From positions 1 to 7,174 of the forward strand of contig CAIWIS010000163.1 in assembly GCA_903912795.1 (NCBI GenBank): a stretch of DNA of 7,174 bases. Reading direction: 5' to 3'. The stretch is from an uncultured Bacteroidales bacterium (lineage in GTDB: Bacteria > Bacteroidota > Bacteroidia > Bacteroidales > Paludibacteraceae). Position numbers and translations under genes: made by a program. Positions 1 to 7,174 of the stretch are shown one piece after another; within the stretch, counting starts at the first letter, position 1; each line of letters begins with the position of its first letter. The notes below the pieces were generated by a model. It searched no databases, had not been told where the DNA came from, and saw only the letters and a program-made list of their open reading frames with translations.

Positions 1-27
1 AATAATGCAATAAAGAGTGTACAATAG

Positions 28-50
28 TGCATTTTTTATTAAAAGATGCA
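28..50. repeat. Inverted repeat upstream of the GH3 gene
   Basis: The arms at 28-37 and 41-50 are complementary over 10 positions around a 3-nt centre (ATT), with one T-G wobble (positions 33 and 45). The outer part is TGCAT/ATGCA and the inner part is A/T-tract. It lies about 55 bp upstream of the predicted -7 element of the GH3 gene. It could be an operator, or a weak hairpin at the end of a gene to the left of the window. It lacks a clean T-tract after the stem, so a terminator role is not clear. The complementarity is seen directly; function is unknown. Confidence 0.45.
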
Positions 51-105
51 TGATATTGGGGTTTATTTTACACAATCCAATACCGTATATTTTTCAAATA
101 TCAAG

Positions 106-113
106 TAGATTTG
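106..113 (+). promoter_or_regulatory. Bacteroidota -7 promoter element for the GH3 gene
   Basis: The octamer TAGATTTG matches the Bacteroidota sigma-ABfr -7 consensus TAnnTTTG exactly. It would place the transcription start near 120 and leave a leader of about 20 nt before the ATG at 141. No TTG or TTTG is present at the usual 17-23 bp upstream, so the -33 half is missing or degenerate. That would suit a promoter that depends on an activator, but this is inference. There is no Shine-Dalgarno sequence before the ATG, only A/T-rich bases, as is usual in this phylum. Confidence 0.5.
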
Positions 114-140
114 CACTGTTTTAATTTAAATAGATAAAAT

Positions 141-2402
141 ATGAATAGATTTCATTTATTACTTTTCATTTTTTCAATTATTAGTATACAATCGGGGGTT
201 TCTCAAAAATATAAAGATAAATCGATGCCGGTAGAGCTACGTGTTGAAGACCTGCTGAAAAGAATGACAATAGAAGAAAAAACGTCGCAATTGCGCATAA
301 TACATGCCGAACAAGTAGGTATAGAGTTAGCAAATGATAGCTTATCATTATCTAAAGAGGCAATTAAACAGCTTAGTTCGGGTATATGTGGTATTAAAAA
401 TCCGGGAGAGCATCTATCACCAGCCAAAGCAGCATTATTTAACAACCAATTACAGCAATATATAATTAAGAATAACAGATTGGGAATACCGGCTTTATTT
501 GTAACCGAAGCATACAACGGTGTAGATGCCGCAGGATGTACCGAATTTTTACGTCCAATATCGCAAGCAGCAACATGGAATGTAGACTTGATTAAAGGTG
601 TGTGGGATGTCATCGGACGTGAAGCCAGATTACGAGGAATGCACCTCTGCCATTCACCAGAGGCAGATTTAACACGCGATCCTCGATTTGGACGTATGAG
701 CGAAGCATTTGGCGAAGACACGCATTTGGTTACAGAAATGGTGGTAAATGCAATAAAAGGTGTACAAGGTGATTCAAAAGGATTAAGTTCAACACACATT
801 GGAGCTGTAGTTAAACACTTTGCAGGATATGGCCAAATAATGGGCGGCAAAAATTTTGCAGCCATTGAAGTATCGCCCAGGGTATTCAACGATGAGATAT
901 TGCCGCCCTTTGAAGCGGCAGTGAAACGTGCCAACGTTATGGGTGTAATGCCTTCGCATGGCGATATAAATGGGATAGCAACCCATGGCAATCCAGATTT
1001 ATTAACCGTTCTATTACGAAACACTTGGGGATTTAAGGGTTTCGTTGTTTCCGATTCAAACGATATAGCCCGGCTTTTTTATTTCATGAAGGTTGCCGAC
1101 TCAAAAGAAAGAGCTGCAATTATGGGTCTTTTGGCTGGAGTTGATGTCGATTTGTATAGTCAGGATTGTTATGCTTTAATTCCCCAAATAGTAAAAACAA
1201 ACCCTGAGATATTGCCTTTAGTTGACAAAGCTGTTCGGAGGGTGTTGCGCACAAAATTCCTTATGGGAATTTTCGACCATCCCTATACAAACGTCGCTGA
1301 GACAGAAAAATCTGTAAGATCCATAGATGCAATAAATCTATCACTTGCGTCTTGCTTAGAGTCGATTATCTTGCTGAAAAACGACAATTATATTCTGCCT
1401 TTAAATAAGAATAAATACAAGAAAGTAGCTTTGTTAGGACCGCTTTTAGACACAACTACCGTCATGGATTTCAAAAAAGTATTTGGATCAATCTGCGAAT
1501 TTGTAGGAGAAAAAGGTTTTAAACTTACAAACGAGCAAAATAGCATACCACATTTAAGTTCAGAAAAAGAAAATTTAAAAGCTATAGATAAAATGGCTGA
1601 ACTTGCATCAACGGCTGATTTAACGGTTCTGTTTGTTGGTGGTGATGAATATACGGCTAAAGAAGCGTTTTTCACTAGTGCGCTTGGCGATAGGGATAAT
1701 CTAGATTTAGTTGGAGAACAAGTGGCTCTCTTTCAAAAGCTAAAATCATTGGGCAAACCCGTAATTGTGGTGCTTAAACATCGAAGAACAAATTCTATAG
1801 TTGAAATAGCCGAAAAGGCTGATGCAATACTTGATTGTTGGGATTTAGGTGAATCGGGTGATCTTGCAATAGCAAAAATAATAAATGGGGAATTTTCGCC
1901 CTCAGGGAAATTGCCGGTAACAGTGCCTCGAAACATAGGTCAGATACCTTTCCATTACAGTCAAAAAGAAATAAACAATCGCAAAGGCTACTTATTCAGT
2001 TCCTCAAAACCGCTTTATCCATTTGGTTTTGGACTGAGTTATTCTACTTTTAATTATTCAAATATCACACTGAGTAAAGATAAAATGTATCCTAATCAAT
2101 CGATTACAGTTAGCATTGACCTCTCAAACACAGGTAACTTTATTGCTAAGGAAGTAGCACAATTATACTTAAAGGATGAATTTTCGACAGTGATGCAGCC
2201 AAACAGGGTTTTAAAGTCGTTTCAGAAAGTTGAATTGCAACCAGGAGAGACCAAAAAACTCACGTTCAATATAACACCCGAAATGCTTATGCACTCAGGG
2301 CTTGATATGAAAAAAATAATAGAACCAGGATACTTCTCTGTTTTTATCGGAGGTTCTTCCGAAGCTAATTTGAGTACCCGTTTCGAATATATATCAAAAT
2401 AA
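141..2402 (+). CDS. Secreted GH3 family glycoside hydrolase (beta-glucosidase/beta-xylosidase type)
   Basis: Predicted exo-acting glycosidase that releases terminal beta-linked sugars by a retaining mechanism. Residues 1-21 form a Sec signal peptide (hydrophobic LLLFIFSII core, likely cut before Q22). There is no lipobox cysteine and no T9SS sorting domain, so a soluble periplasmic enzyme is likely. The GH3 N-terminal (beta/alpha)8 domain spans about 28-375, with DPRFGR (180-185), KHF (225-227) and the nucleophile motif VVSD with Asp305. The GH3 C-terminal alpha/beta sandwich spans about 405-632, with the acid/base candidate Glu508 in TAKEAF, then GDRDNLDLVG (516-525) and SPSGKLPVTVPR (586-597). 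A fibronectin III-like domain fills about 650-750. The length of 753 is normal for three-domain GH3 enzymes. Three motifs differ from textbook GH3: EAYNG at 123-127 where E-x-LHG is common, MPSHGD at 270-275 where MPSYN is common, and HRRTN at 547-551 where GRP is common. These may mark a subfamily. Substrate cannot be fixed from sequence. The gene converges on an HTCS regulator gene. Confidence 0.93.
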   Translation: MNRFHLLLFIFSIISIQSGVSQKYKDKSMPVELRVEDLLKRMTIEEKTSQLRIIHAEQVGIELANDSLSLSKEAIKQLSSGICGIKNPGEHLSPAKAALFNNQLQQYIIKNNRLGIPALFVTEAYNGVDAAGCTEFLRPISQAATWNVDLIKGVWDVIGREARLRGMHLCHSPEADLTRDPRFGRMSEAFGEDTHLVTEMVVNAIKGVQGDSKGLSSTHIGAVVKHFAGYGQIMGGKNFAAIEVSPRVFNDEILPPFEAAVKRANVMGVMPSHGDINGIATHGNPDLLTVLLRNTWGFKGFVVSDSNDIARLFYFMKVADSKERAAIMGLLAGVDVDLYSQDCYALIPQIVKTNPEILPLVDKAVRRVLRTKFLMGIFDHPYTNVAETEKSVRSIDAINLSLASCLESIILLKNDNYILPLNKNKYKKVALLGPLLDTTTVMDFKKVFGSICEFVGEKGFKLTNEQNSIPHLSSEKENLKAIDKMAELASTADLTVLFVGGDEYTAKEAFFTSALGDRDNLDLVGEQVALFQKLKSLGKPVIVVLKHRRTNSIVEIAEKADAILDCWDLGESGDLAIAKIINGEFSPSGKLPVTVPRNIGQIPFHYSQKEINNRKGYLFSSSKPLYPFGFGLSYSTFNYSNITLSKDKMYPNQSITVSIDLSNTGNFIAKEVAQLYLKDEFSTVMQPNRVLKSFQKVELQPGETKKLTFNITPEMLMHSGLDMKKIIEPGYFSVFIGGSSEANLSTRFEYISK

Positions 2403-2410
2403 AAAGGGCA

Positions 2411-2448
2411 ATAAAAAAGCCGATTCGAATCCGAATCGGCTTTTTTAT
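2411..2448. terminator. Bidirectional intrinsic terminator between convergent genes
   Basis: A perfect 17-bp inverted repeat (arms 2411-2427 and 2432-2448) closes on a 4-nt loop, AATC. The stem centre is GC-containing (GCCGATTCG) and it is flanked by six A on the left and six T on the right. Read on either strand it gives a stable hairpin followed by a U-tract. It begins 9 nt after the GH3 stop codon and lies 36 nt beyond the HTCS stop codon, so one structure can end both transcripts. Confidence 0.93.
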
Positions 2449-2483
2449 CACTCAAATGTTTGAATTTTCAACCTTCCACCCTA

Positions 2484-5400
2484 TTAGTGTAGTTCACCCC
2501 GCATTTGTGAAGGTGAAATCCCGAATTGCTCTCTAAAACATTTACCGAAGTATTTTGCCGAACTGAATCCAAGCTGATCTGAAATTTCGGAAATGTTCAG
2601 TTCGGGATTGTTTTTCAGCATCGAAGCTGCAATTTTAAACTTAATTGTAAGTATAAAATCATTGGGAGTTTGGCCAGTTATACTTTTCATTTTATTGAAA
2701 AACACCCTACGCCCAATTGCCATTTCTGAACATAATAAATCAACATCAATTCGCTTGTCGCTAATATTACTTTCGATAATACTTACTGCTTTTTCAATAA
2801 ACTTTTGATCCATCGCAGTGTACGCAATTTGCTTTGGACTAATATCCATCTGTTTGGTATATTTATCCTGAAGCACTTTCCTGCTAGTCAACAAGTTATT
2901 GCAGCGCACGATCAGTATTTTGACATTGAATGGCTTGCTGATATAATCATCTGCGCCGCTTTTTAAACCGTCAATATTTTGTTCAACCGTAGTTTGGGCT
3001 GTCAAAAGAACAATAGGTATGTGACTGGTTTCAAAATCTCCTTTCAATTTTGTACACATCTCATTCCCATTCATTATTGGCATCATTACATCACTGATAA
3101 TTAGATCGGGCTGTTTCTCTTTTGCTATTTTAAATCCGGTAAGTCCATTGTCAGCTTCAAGAATTTTGTACATTGGTTTGAATATCCGAATTAATACATT
3201 TCTTAGATCATTATCATCTTCAACAATGAGCATAGTTGGAGTATTCTGGAATTGTTCCAACTGATTATTTGTGGCTTCTTCAATAAATTCGAGATCGCTA
3301 TTGTTAAATTGAACAATGTAATTATCTGACTCAAAATCAGAGTTTACAAATTCTATATGCTCTTTTTGCTGTAAATGTTGATTTCCTTTCAATAAAGTTA
3401 CAGTAAAGCATGCTCCTTTGCCAATTTCGCTGGTTACATCTATCAAACCACAATGCAGTTCTACAATACCTTTCGAAAGTGCAAGCCCTAAGCCGGTTCC
3501 AGGATTTTGAGTATTATAAGTACTTTCACTGTCGTCCTGATAAAAACGATCAAAGACTTTAGTCAATGATTCTTTTGTTATCCCATGACCATTATCAACC
3601 ACCGAAACCGTAACTTTATCAACATAATCAAACACTTCAATCCTTATTTCAGCATTTTTATCGGTATATTTAAATGCATTTGTCAATAAATTATAAAACA
3701 CTTTTTGTAATTGTAAATAGTCGTACCAAACAAGGATCTTGTCATTCTCACAGTTAAATATCAAATTCACTTTTCTTGAGGCTGCAAAATCAACGAATGA
3801 GACATAAATATCTCGCAAAAAGGCAACTAGGTCTTTTTCTGTTACTTTCAATTTCATAAAACCTTGATCTTGTTTTCTGAAGTCGAGAAGTTCATTGATA
3901 AGTCTTGTCATTTTCAATGCATTTCTATGCACATTCACAATATCTTTGTAATGCGATGACGCTAATTTCGTCGATTGCATTAACAATTCCAATTGCCCAA
4001 TAATAAGTGTAATCGGAGTTCTGAATTCGTGCGAAATATTTGTGAAAAATCGTAGTTTGGATTGATTTGCTAATTCTTTTTGTTCTTTATCTTTTCGCTC
4101 AAAAATTAAGGAGGTTTGTAGTATTAGTCTTGAACGATAGAAAGAAATTACCCAAACGACTATTGAAACTAATAGTATTGTATATAGCAAATATGCATAC
4201 CAAGAAGCATAAAAAGGGGGCTTAATTACGATACGTAATTCAATTTGATTATCAGTATCAACTTCATTCAATATCGTTTTCCGAACTTGAAGCATGTAAG
4301 TTCCAGGTGATAAGTTCCTTAAAGCAATGGGTGATTTTATGTCAAATGTAGTCCATTCTGTATTGTTGTTCTTTATCCTGTATTGGAAGTTTGGCTGATT
4401 TCTTCGCAAATAATTGTCGGTAGCAATTTCAATTTCCAATATTTGCTGATTATGATTTAATGTTATAGAACTGTTATAAGACAGAGCTTTATCTAATATC
4501 CCGGATTCATCATTCGGTTTCACAATTCGGTTATTAACCCATAGTTTATCAAATCGCAGGTTATATTTCTTTTCGGGTGTTGATAATAAATCCTCATTTA
4601 GATAACTGATGCCATTAATACCTCCAAAAGCAATATTACCATTTGAAAGTTTAAGGATACAGCCATTTAGCATTGAAAGTAATGGAAAACCATTTTTTGA
4701 ATTATAATTAAAGCATTTCGAGTTTTTTTCGTCAATTATAGAGACACCCTTACTTGTTGCTGCAAGAATGATTCCGGAGTTTGTAATTGAAATGGCACTT
4801 ATATAATTACTTTCCAATCCTGAGCTCTTGCTGTTAAATTCTTCAAAAATATTCTTTTCGGGTTGAAATAAAATAACACCTGCACCATTAGTACCAAGCC
4901 ATAATCTTTTTTTATTATCGATATATATATCATTTACAAGTGTTTGAGGCGAGATATTGGAATGAGTGAATTTTGATTTAAAATCTTCAATACTACCAGT
5001 TTTTAAATTGTAACAGTAAAGTCCGTTACTTGCAATCCACATATTTTCTTTTTCATCAATTACGATGTCTTTGACTATCGAAAATTTATCGGCGAGCTGA
5101 CTATCCTGATCTATATCTCCAGTTAAGATATTATATCTGTAAATACCTGATAATGTTCCAAGATATAAATAGTTTTTGTACGGTACAATTACCTGAATAG
5201 ATTGTGTGTAATTAGAATTTTGGTTCCATTTCACATCAATGTAACTAAATTTATTCTCCTTTATATTGTACTTGTTTAATCCACCCAAATGAGTTCCAAT
5301 CCATAGTATTTCAGCCGTACGGTCGTAATAGATTGATTTAATAGTGTTGCGCGAGATGGAATGGTTTTCTGCATTAAAGTTGCGGTAGGTGTTTAATTTG

Positions 5401-6527
5401 GTATTGTAATAAATCAGCCCTTTACTTTCGGTGCCAATCCATAAATTATTCTGATTGTCTTCTATAATTCTACTTATTATCGGGTACTTTATAGAAGAAT
5501 TGTAATCAGTAAAATCGGTAAATGTAAAGACTTCTTTCGACGTATTAAAATAGTTTACACCGCCATAATATGTAGCTACCCATATTGTTCCTTGATTGTC
5601 CTTTATTATGCTCCAGATAGATGGATGATACAAACTATTGGTACTGTTTGTACCATAGTGATTCACCTCGGAATTTATTATATCAAATTTATTTAAACCA
5701 TTCGATGTTCCTAACCAAATACTCCCATCATCGTCTTCACAAATTGAACGAATAAAATTACTTGATAATTTTAGGTTATCTTCTTTCTTTGTAGTATTAA
5801 GCTGAAGTGTGAATTTATTATTTTGCAGCAGAAACACACCATCACTCCAGGTTCCAACCCAAATTCGACCTTTTGAATCTTCGAAAATAGAGGTAATTTC
5901 ACTTGTTATAGTTTCGGGCAAGCGTAATACAACATCATTTGGATATACTATATATAATCCATTTCGTACAGTGCCAACAATTAAATTTTTATTGCTGGTT
6001 TCAATTATCGAACTGATTTTCAGGGTTGGAATCATGAGTGTTTTCTTTAATTCCAACTTGTTTTGCGAATAGCTATATATTTTGTTTTCTTGTGCTATCC
6101 ATAAATTCTCTTTCCCATAATTCATTACTGTTATAGAATTTGATGATTTGCTGTCGTAAATCATTCTCGACGATTCATCAACATTATTGTATTCGATAAC
6201 GGAATTTAAATCAGTCTTGAAAAAGAGTTTACCTCTTTTGTCGCCGCATATCACCAAAACGATATTCTTATAGCTTGTTTTTTGGGGTAAGTTAATGTCT
6301 ATTTCTTCGAATTTATTGCCGTTATATCGTTTAACGTCTTCATTGGTAGCAAGCCAAATTGCACCCGTTTCGTCCTGATACAACGATCGTATAGTGAGTT
6401 GCGAAAGTCCATCTTCGAAACCCAAATGATGAAATTTGATATTCGATAATGCATTAACTGTCAGCAAACAAAATATTAAAGTAGAAAAAAGTATCTTGTA
6501 ATTAGCTTTTATGGGAATCAATTTCAT
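2484..6527 (-). CDS. Hybrid two-component system sensor/regulator (HTCS)
   Basis: A one-protein two-component system in the inner membrane: it senses a ligand, usually an oligosaccharide, in the periplasm and controls transcription in the cytoplasm. A signal peptide or N-terminal helix lies at about 10-28. About 14 Reg_prop repeats follow (46-645), with cores such as GRIWVGT, GSIWLGT and NLWIGT, enough for two seven-bladed propellers. A Y_Y_Y domain (about 695-768) precedes the membrane helix (about 775-797). The kinase has His833 in ISHEFRTP, N-box Asn950, DNGHGI (978-983), VFDRF (991-995) and GTGLG (1010-1014). The receiver (about 1098-1210) has acidic Asp1104/Asp1105, phospho-acceptor Asp1146 in SDVMMP, Thr1176 and Lys1198. 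The AraC-type HTH spans about 1240-1347 and ends in the usual GFSSAKYFGKCFREQFGISPSQ-like region. All catalytic residues are present, so the protein should be active. The ATG at 6527 fits because the signal peptide begins right after it and a promoter lies upstream. The adjacent convergent GH3 gene is a plausible target; the ligand is unknown. Confidence 0.96.
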   Translation of the reverse strand: MKLIPIKANYKILFSTLIFCLLTVNALSNIKFHHLGFEDGLSQLTIRSLYQDETGAIWLATNEDVKRYNGNKFEEIDINLPQKTSYKNIVLVICGDKRGKLFFKTDLNSVIEYNNVDESSRMIYDSKSSNSITVMNYGKENLWIAQENKIYSYSQNKLELKKTLMIPTLKISSIIETSNKNLIVGTVRNGLYIVYPNDVVLRLPETITSEITSIFEDSKGRIWVGTWSDGVFLLQNNKFTLQLNTTKKEDNLKLSSNFIRSICEDDDGSIWLGTSNGLNKFDIINSEVNHYGTNSTNSLYHPSIWSIIKDNQGTIWVATYYGGVNYFNTSKEVFTFTDFTDYNSSIKYPIISRIIEDNQNNLWIGTESKGLIYYNTKLNTYRNFNAENHSISRNTIKSIYYDRTAEILWIGTHLGGLNKYNIKENKFSYIDVKWNQNSNYTQSIQVIVPYKNYLYLGTLSGIYRYNILTGDIDQDSQLADKFSIVKDIVIDEKENMWIASNGLYCYNLKTGSIEDFKSKFTHSNISPQTLVNDIYIDNKKRLWLGTNGAGVILFQPEKNIFEEFNSKSSGLESNYISAISITNSGIILAATSKGVSIIDEKNSKCFNYNSKNGFPLLSMLNGCILKLSNGNIAFGGINGISYLNEDLLSTPEKKYNLRFDKLWVNNRIVKPNDESGILDKALSYNSSITLNHNQQILEIEIATDNYLRRNQPNFQYRIKNNNTEWTTFDIKSPIALRNLSPGTYMLQVRKTILNEVDTDNQIELRIVIKPPFYASWYAYLLYTILLVSIVVWVISFYRSRLILQTSLIFERKDKEQKELANQSKLRFFTNISHEFRTPITLIIGQLELLMQSTKLASSHYKDIVNVHRNALKMTRLINELLDFRKQDQGFMKLKVTEKDLVAFLRDIYVSFVDFAASRKVNLIFNCENDKILVWYDYLQLQKVFYNLLTNAFKYTDKNAEIRIEVFDYVDKVTVSVVDNGHGITKESLTKVFDRFYQDDSESTYNTQNPGTGLGLALSKGIVELHCGLIDVTSEIGKGACFTVTLLKGNQHLQQKEHIEFVNSDFESDNYIVQFNNSDLEFIEEATNNQLEQFQNTPTMLIVEDDNDLRNVLIRIFKPMYKILEADNGLTGFKIAKEKQPDLIISDVMMPIMNGNEMCTKLKGDFETSHIPIVLLTAQTTVEQNIDGLKSGADDYISKPFNVKILIVRCNNLLTSRKVLQDKYTKQMDISPKQIAYTAMDQKFIEKAVSIIESNISDKRIDVDLLCSEMAIGRRVFFNKMKSITGQTPNDFILTIKFKIAASMLKNNPELNISEISDQLGFSSAKYFGKCFREQFGISPSQMRGELH

Positions 6528-6553
6528 ATAAACTTTGATTTTTTCGTTTAATC

Positions 6554-6583
6554 AATTTGATACTTAGAAGTATATATCAAATT
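6554..6583. repeat. Inverted repeat in the predicted HTCS 5' leader
   Basis: Perfect 9-bp arms AATTTGATA (6554-6562) and TATCAAATT (6575-6583) flank a 12-nt centre. A second palindrome is nested inside it: ATACTT (6560-6565) and AAGTAT (6568-6573), separated by two bases. The two pairings share bases, so they exclude each other as RNA stems. The element sits between the predicted -7 element (6590-6597) and the ATG (6527), at or just after the expected transcription start. A regulator-binding site or a leader hairpin are both possible. The symmetry is seen directly; the role is inferred. Confidence 0.45.
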
Positions 6584-6589
6584 TGCAAG

Positions 6590-6621
6590 CAAAGTTACTA
6601 ATTTTTTATTGTGAAAGCAAA
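6590..6621 (-). promoter_or_regulatory. Promoter of the HTCS gene (-33/-7 Bacteroidota type)
   Basis: On the minus strand TTTG (6618-6621) is followed after 20 bp by TAACTTTG (6590-6597). This matches the Bacteroidota consensus TTTG / TAnnTTTG with spacing inside the usual range. Transcription should begin near 6583, giving a leader of about 55 nt before the ATG at 6527. No Shine-Dalgarno sequence precedes that ATG. The rest of the 262-bp intergenic stretch, up to the stop codon at 6790, shows no ORF and no clear terminator for the gene to the right, so read-through into the HTCS gene is also possible. Confidence 0.7.
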
Positions 6622-6789
6622 TTGTGTATCTGCTTTTATATTTGACCTTTTTTTTGTTGAATAACACTTGTAAGTTTCTTCCAAATCTTGCATTTCCTTA
6701 GTTCAACTGCTTTATTCCTTCATTTTTTACTCTAATGCACAATGCCAACCCCTTACAGAATTACATATCCTATTGAATGGAGGTTTTCA

Positions 6790-7174
6790 CTAATTTACAA
6801 CTACCTTAATGCTATAAACTTGCTGCTTCACATCGGCTATCAACAAGAGATATATCCCTTGAGGTAAATTAGTCCTTTCAAGTTGAAATTGAGACGCCCA
6901 GACTTTGGGTAATTCCCTTACTTTTATGCCATTAAAACTATATAACCGCATGTAAAACGGAGCTTTAGATGCTTTTGGCATTTGTACTATAGCATTATTT
7001 ATCAGCGGATTGGGCATCAATTTTGCACCTTCAGATAAATCAAAATCAGGAATTGGTATATTCTCCACCTGATTCAACTTATTGACATTTTCCAAACAAT
7101 CTCCGATGTCGTAAAAATCAACTGTGACAAAATTTGGAAATTTAGCTGTTTCACTCCTGCAATTGTTGATTCTA
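6790..7174 (-). CDS. C-terminal part of a T9SS-exported protein, possibly PLC-like phosphodiesterase (5' end outside window)
   Basis: Only the last 127 residues are visible; the frame is open to the window edge, so the gene starts to the right of it. The final 77 residues or so look like a type A T9SS C-terminal sorting domain: LMPNPLINNAIV (the usual YPNP start), then a strand ending LYSFNGIKVREL, then LPQGIYLLLI (the usual L-P-x-G-x-Y-x-L), and a last short strand KVVVN at the stop codon. Such domains send proteins through the outer membrane for release or surface attachment. Before it, KFPNFVTVDFYDIGD resembles the final beta-strand of PI-PLC-like TIM-barrel phosphodiesterases (P-N-x-x-x-VDFY-x-x-GD), followed by a short helix and a proline-containing linker. 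The sorting domain call is firm; the enzyme family is tentative, because no catalytic residues are in view. No ATG lies in the visible part; a TTG at 7095 is internal. Same strand as the HTCS gene, 262 bp before its start. Confidence 0.75.
   Translation of the reverse strand, partial: RINNCRSETAKFPNFVTVDFYDIGDCLENVNKLNQVENIPIPDFDLSEGAKLMPNPLINNAIVQMPKASKAPFYMRLYSFNGIKVRELPKVWASQFQLERTNLPQGIYLLLIADVKQQVYSIKVVVN

Noticed and set aside
203..1024. 273-codon open frame on the minus strand inside the GH3 gene
   Set aside because: It lies entirely antisense to a well-supported GH3 domain, has no recognisable motif, and its composition is that of a shadow frame.
2593..2808. 71-codon plus-strand frame with a hydrophobic stretch opposite the HTCS AraC domain
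   Set aside because: The hydrophobic codons are the reverse complement of the conserved HTH and adjacent coding sequence; no independent start signal is seen.
5809..6072. 87-codon plus-strand frame opposite the HTCS propeller region
   Set aside because: Antisense to conserved Reg_prop repeats, with no promoter or family resemblance.
4590..6400. Recurrent short DNA motifs in the HTCS N-terminal half, suggestive of a repeat array
   Set aside because: They are degenerate coding repeats of the beta-propeller blades (I-W-x-GT cores), not CRISPR or DNA-level tandem repeats.
6598..6789. Possible terminator or small RNA in the gap between the HTCS promoter and the partial gene
   Set aside because: Only A/T-rich sequence with a run of T is seen (near 6650); no convincing stem-loop or RNA gene signature was found.
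6790..7095. A small stand-alone 101-residue protein starting from TTG at 7095
   Set aside because: The frame stays open upstream to the window edge and encodes a PLC-like strand running into the sorting domain, so this is the tail of a larger protein.

Overview
The window looks like a Bacteroidota chromosome. The DNA is AT-rich, the start codons lack Shine-Dalgarno sequences, and both complete genes have a TAnnTTTG-type promoter element upstream. One gene encodes a hybrid two-component system (HTCS), an architecture typical of the phylum. Another ends in what looks like a type IX secretion (T9SS) C-terminal sorting domain. HTCS plus T9SS in AT-rich DNA would fit a free-living polysaccharide degrader, for example of the Marinilabiliales or Cytophagales, but the genus cannot be read from this sequence.

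Layout. Positions 1-140 are a leader with an inverted repeat (28-50) and a -7-like promoter element (106-113). Positions 141-2402 (+) encode a secreted glycoside hydrolase family 3 (GH3) enzyme of 753 residues. Positions 2411-2448 form a perfect 17-bp stem with a 4-nt loop, flanked by A and T tracts, which can terminate transcription from both sides. Positions 2484-6527 (-) encode a complete 1347-residue HTCS: 14 beta-propeller repeats, Y_Y_Y domain, membrane segment, histidine kinase, receiver and AraC-type DNA-binding domain. Positions 6528-6789 are intergenic and hold a well-formed HTCS promoter (6590-6621) and an inverted repeat in the predicted 5' leader. Positions 6790-7174 (-) are the 3' end of a gene that runs off the window; its visible part resembles the last strand of a PLC-like phosphodiesterase followed by a T9SS sorting domain.

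How the genes may work together. HTCS proteins sense oligosaccharides in the periplasm and switch on nearby carbohydrate-utilisation genes. The GH3 enzyme has a signal peptide but no lipobox and no sorting domain, so it probably acts in the periplasm on oligosaccharides. A sensor/exo-glycosidase pair is the natural reading. The two genes are convergent, however, and no SusC/SusD pair is visible, so the regulatory link is an inference.

I do not see a wholly new system here. The points most worth a second look are the unusual residues in the GH3 active-site motifs, the truncated T9SS-exported gene and the inverted repeats in the two leaders.
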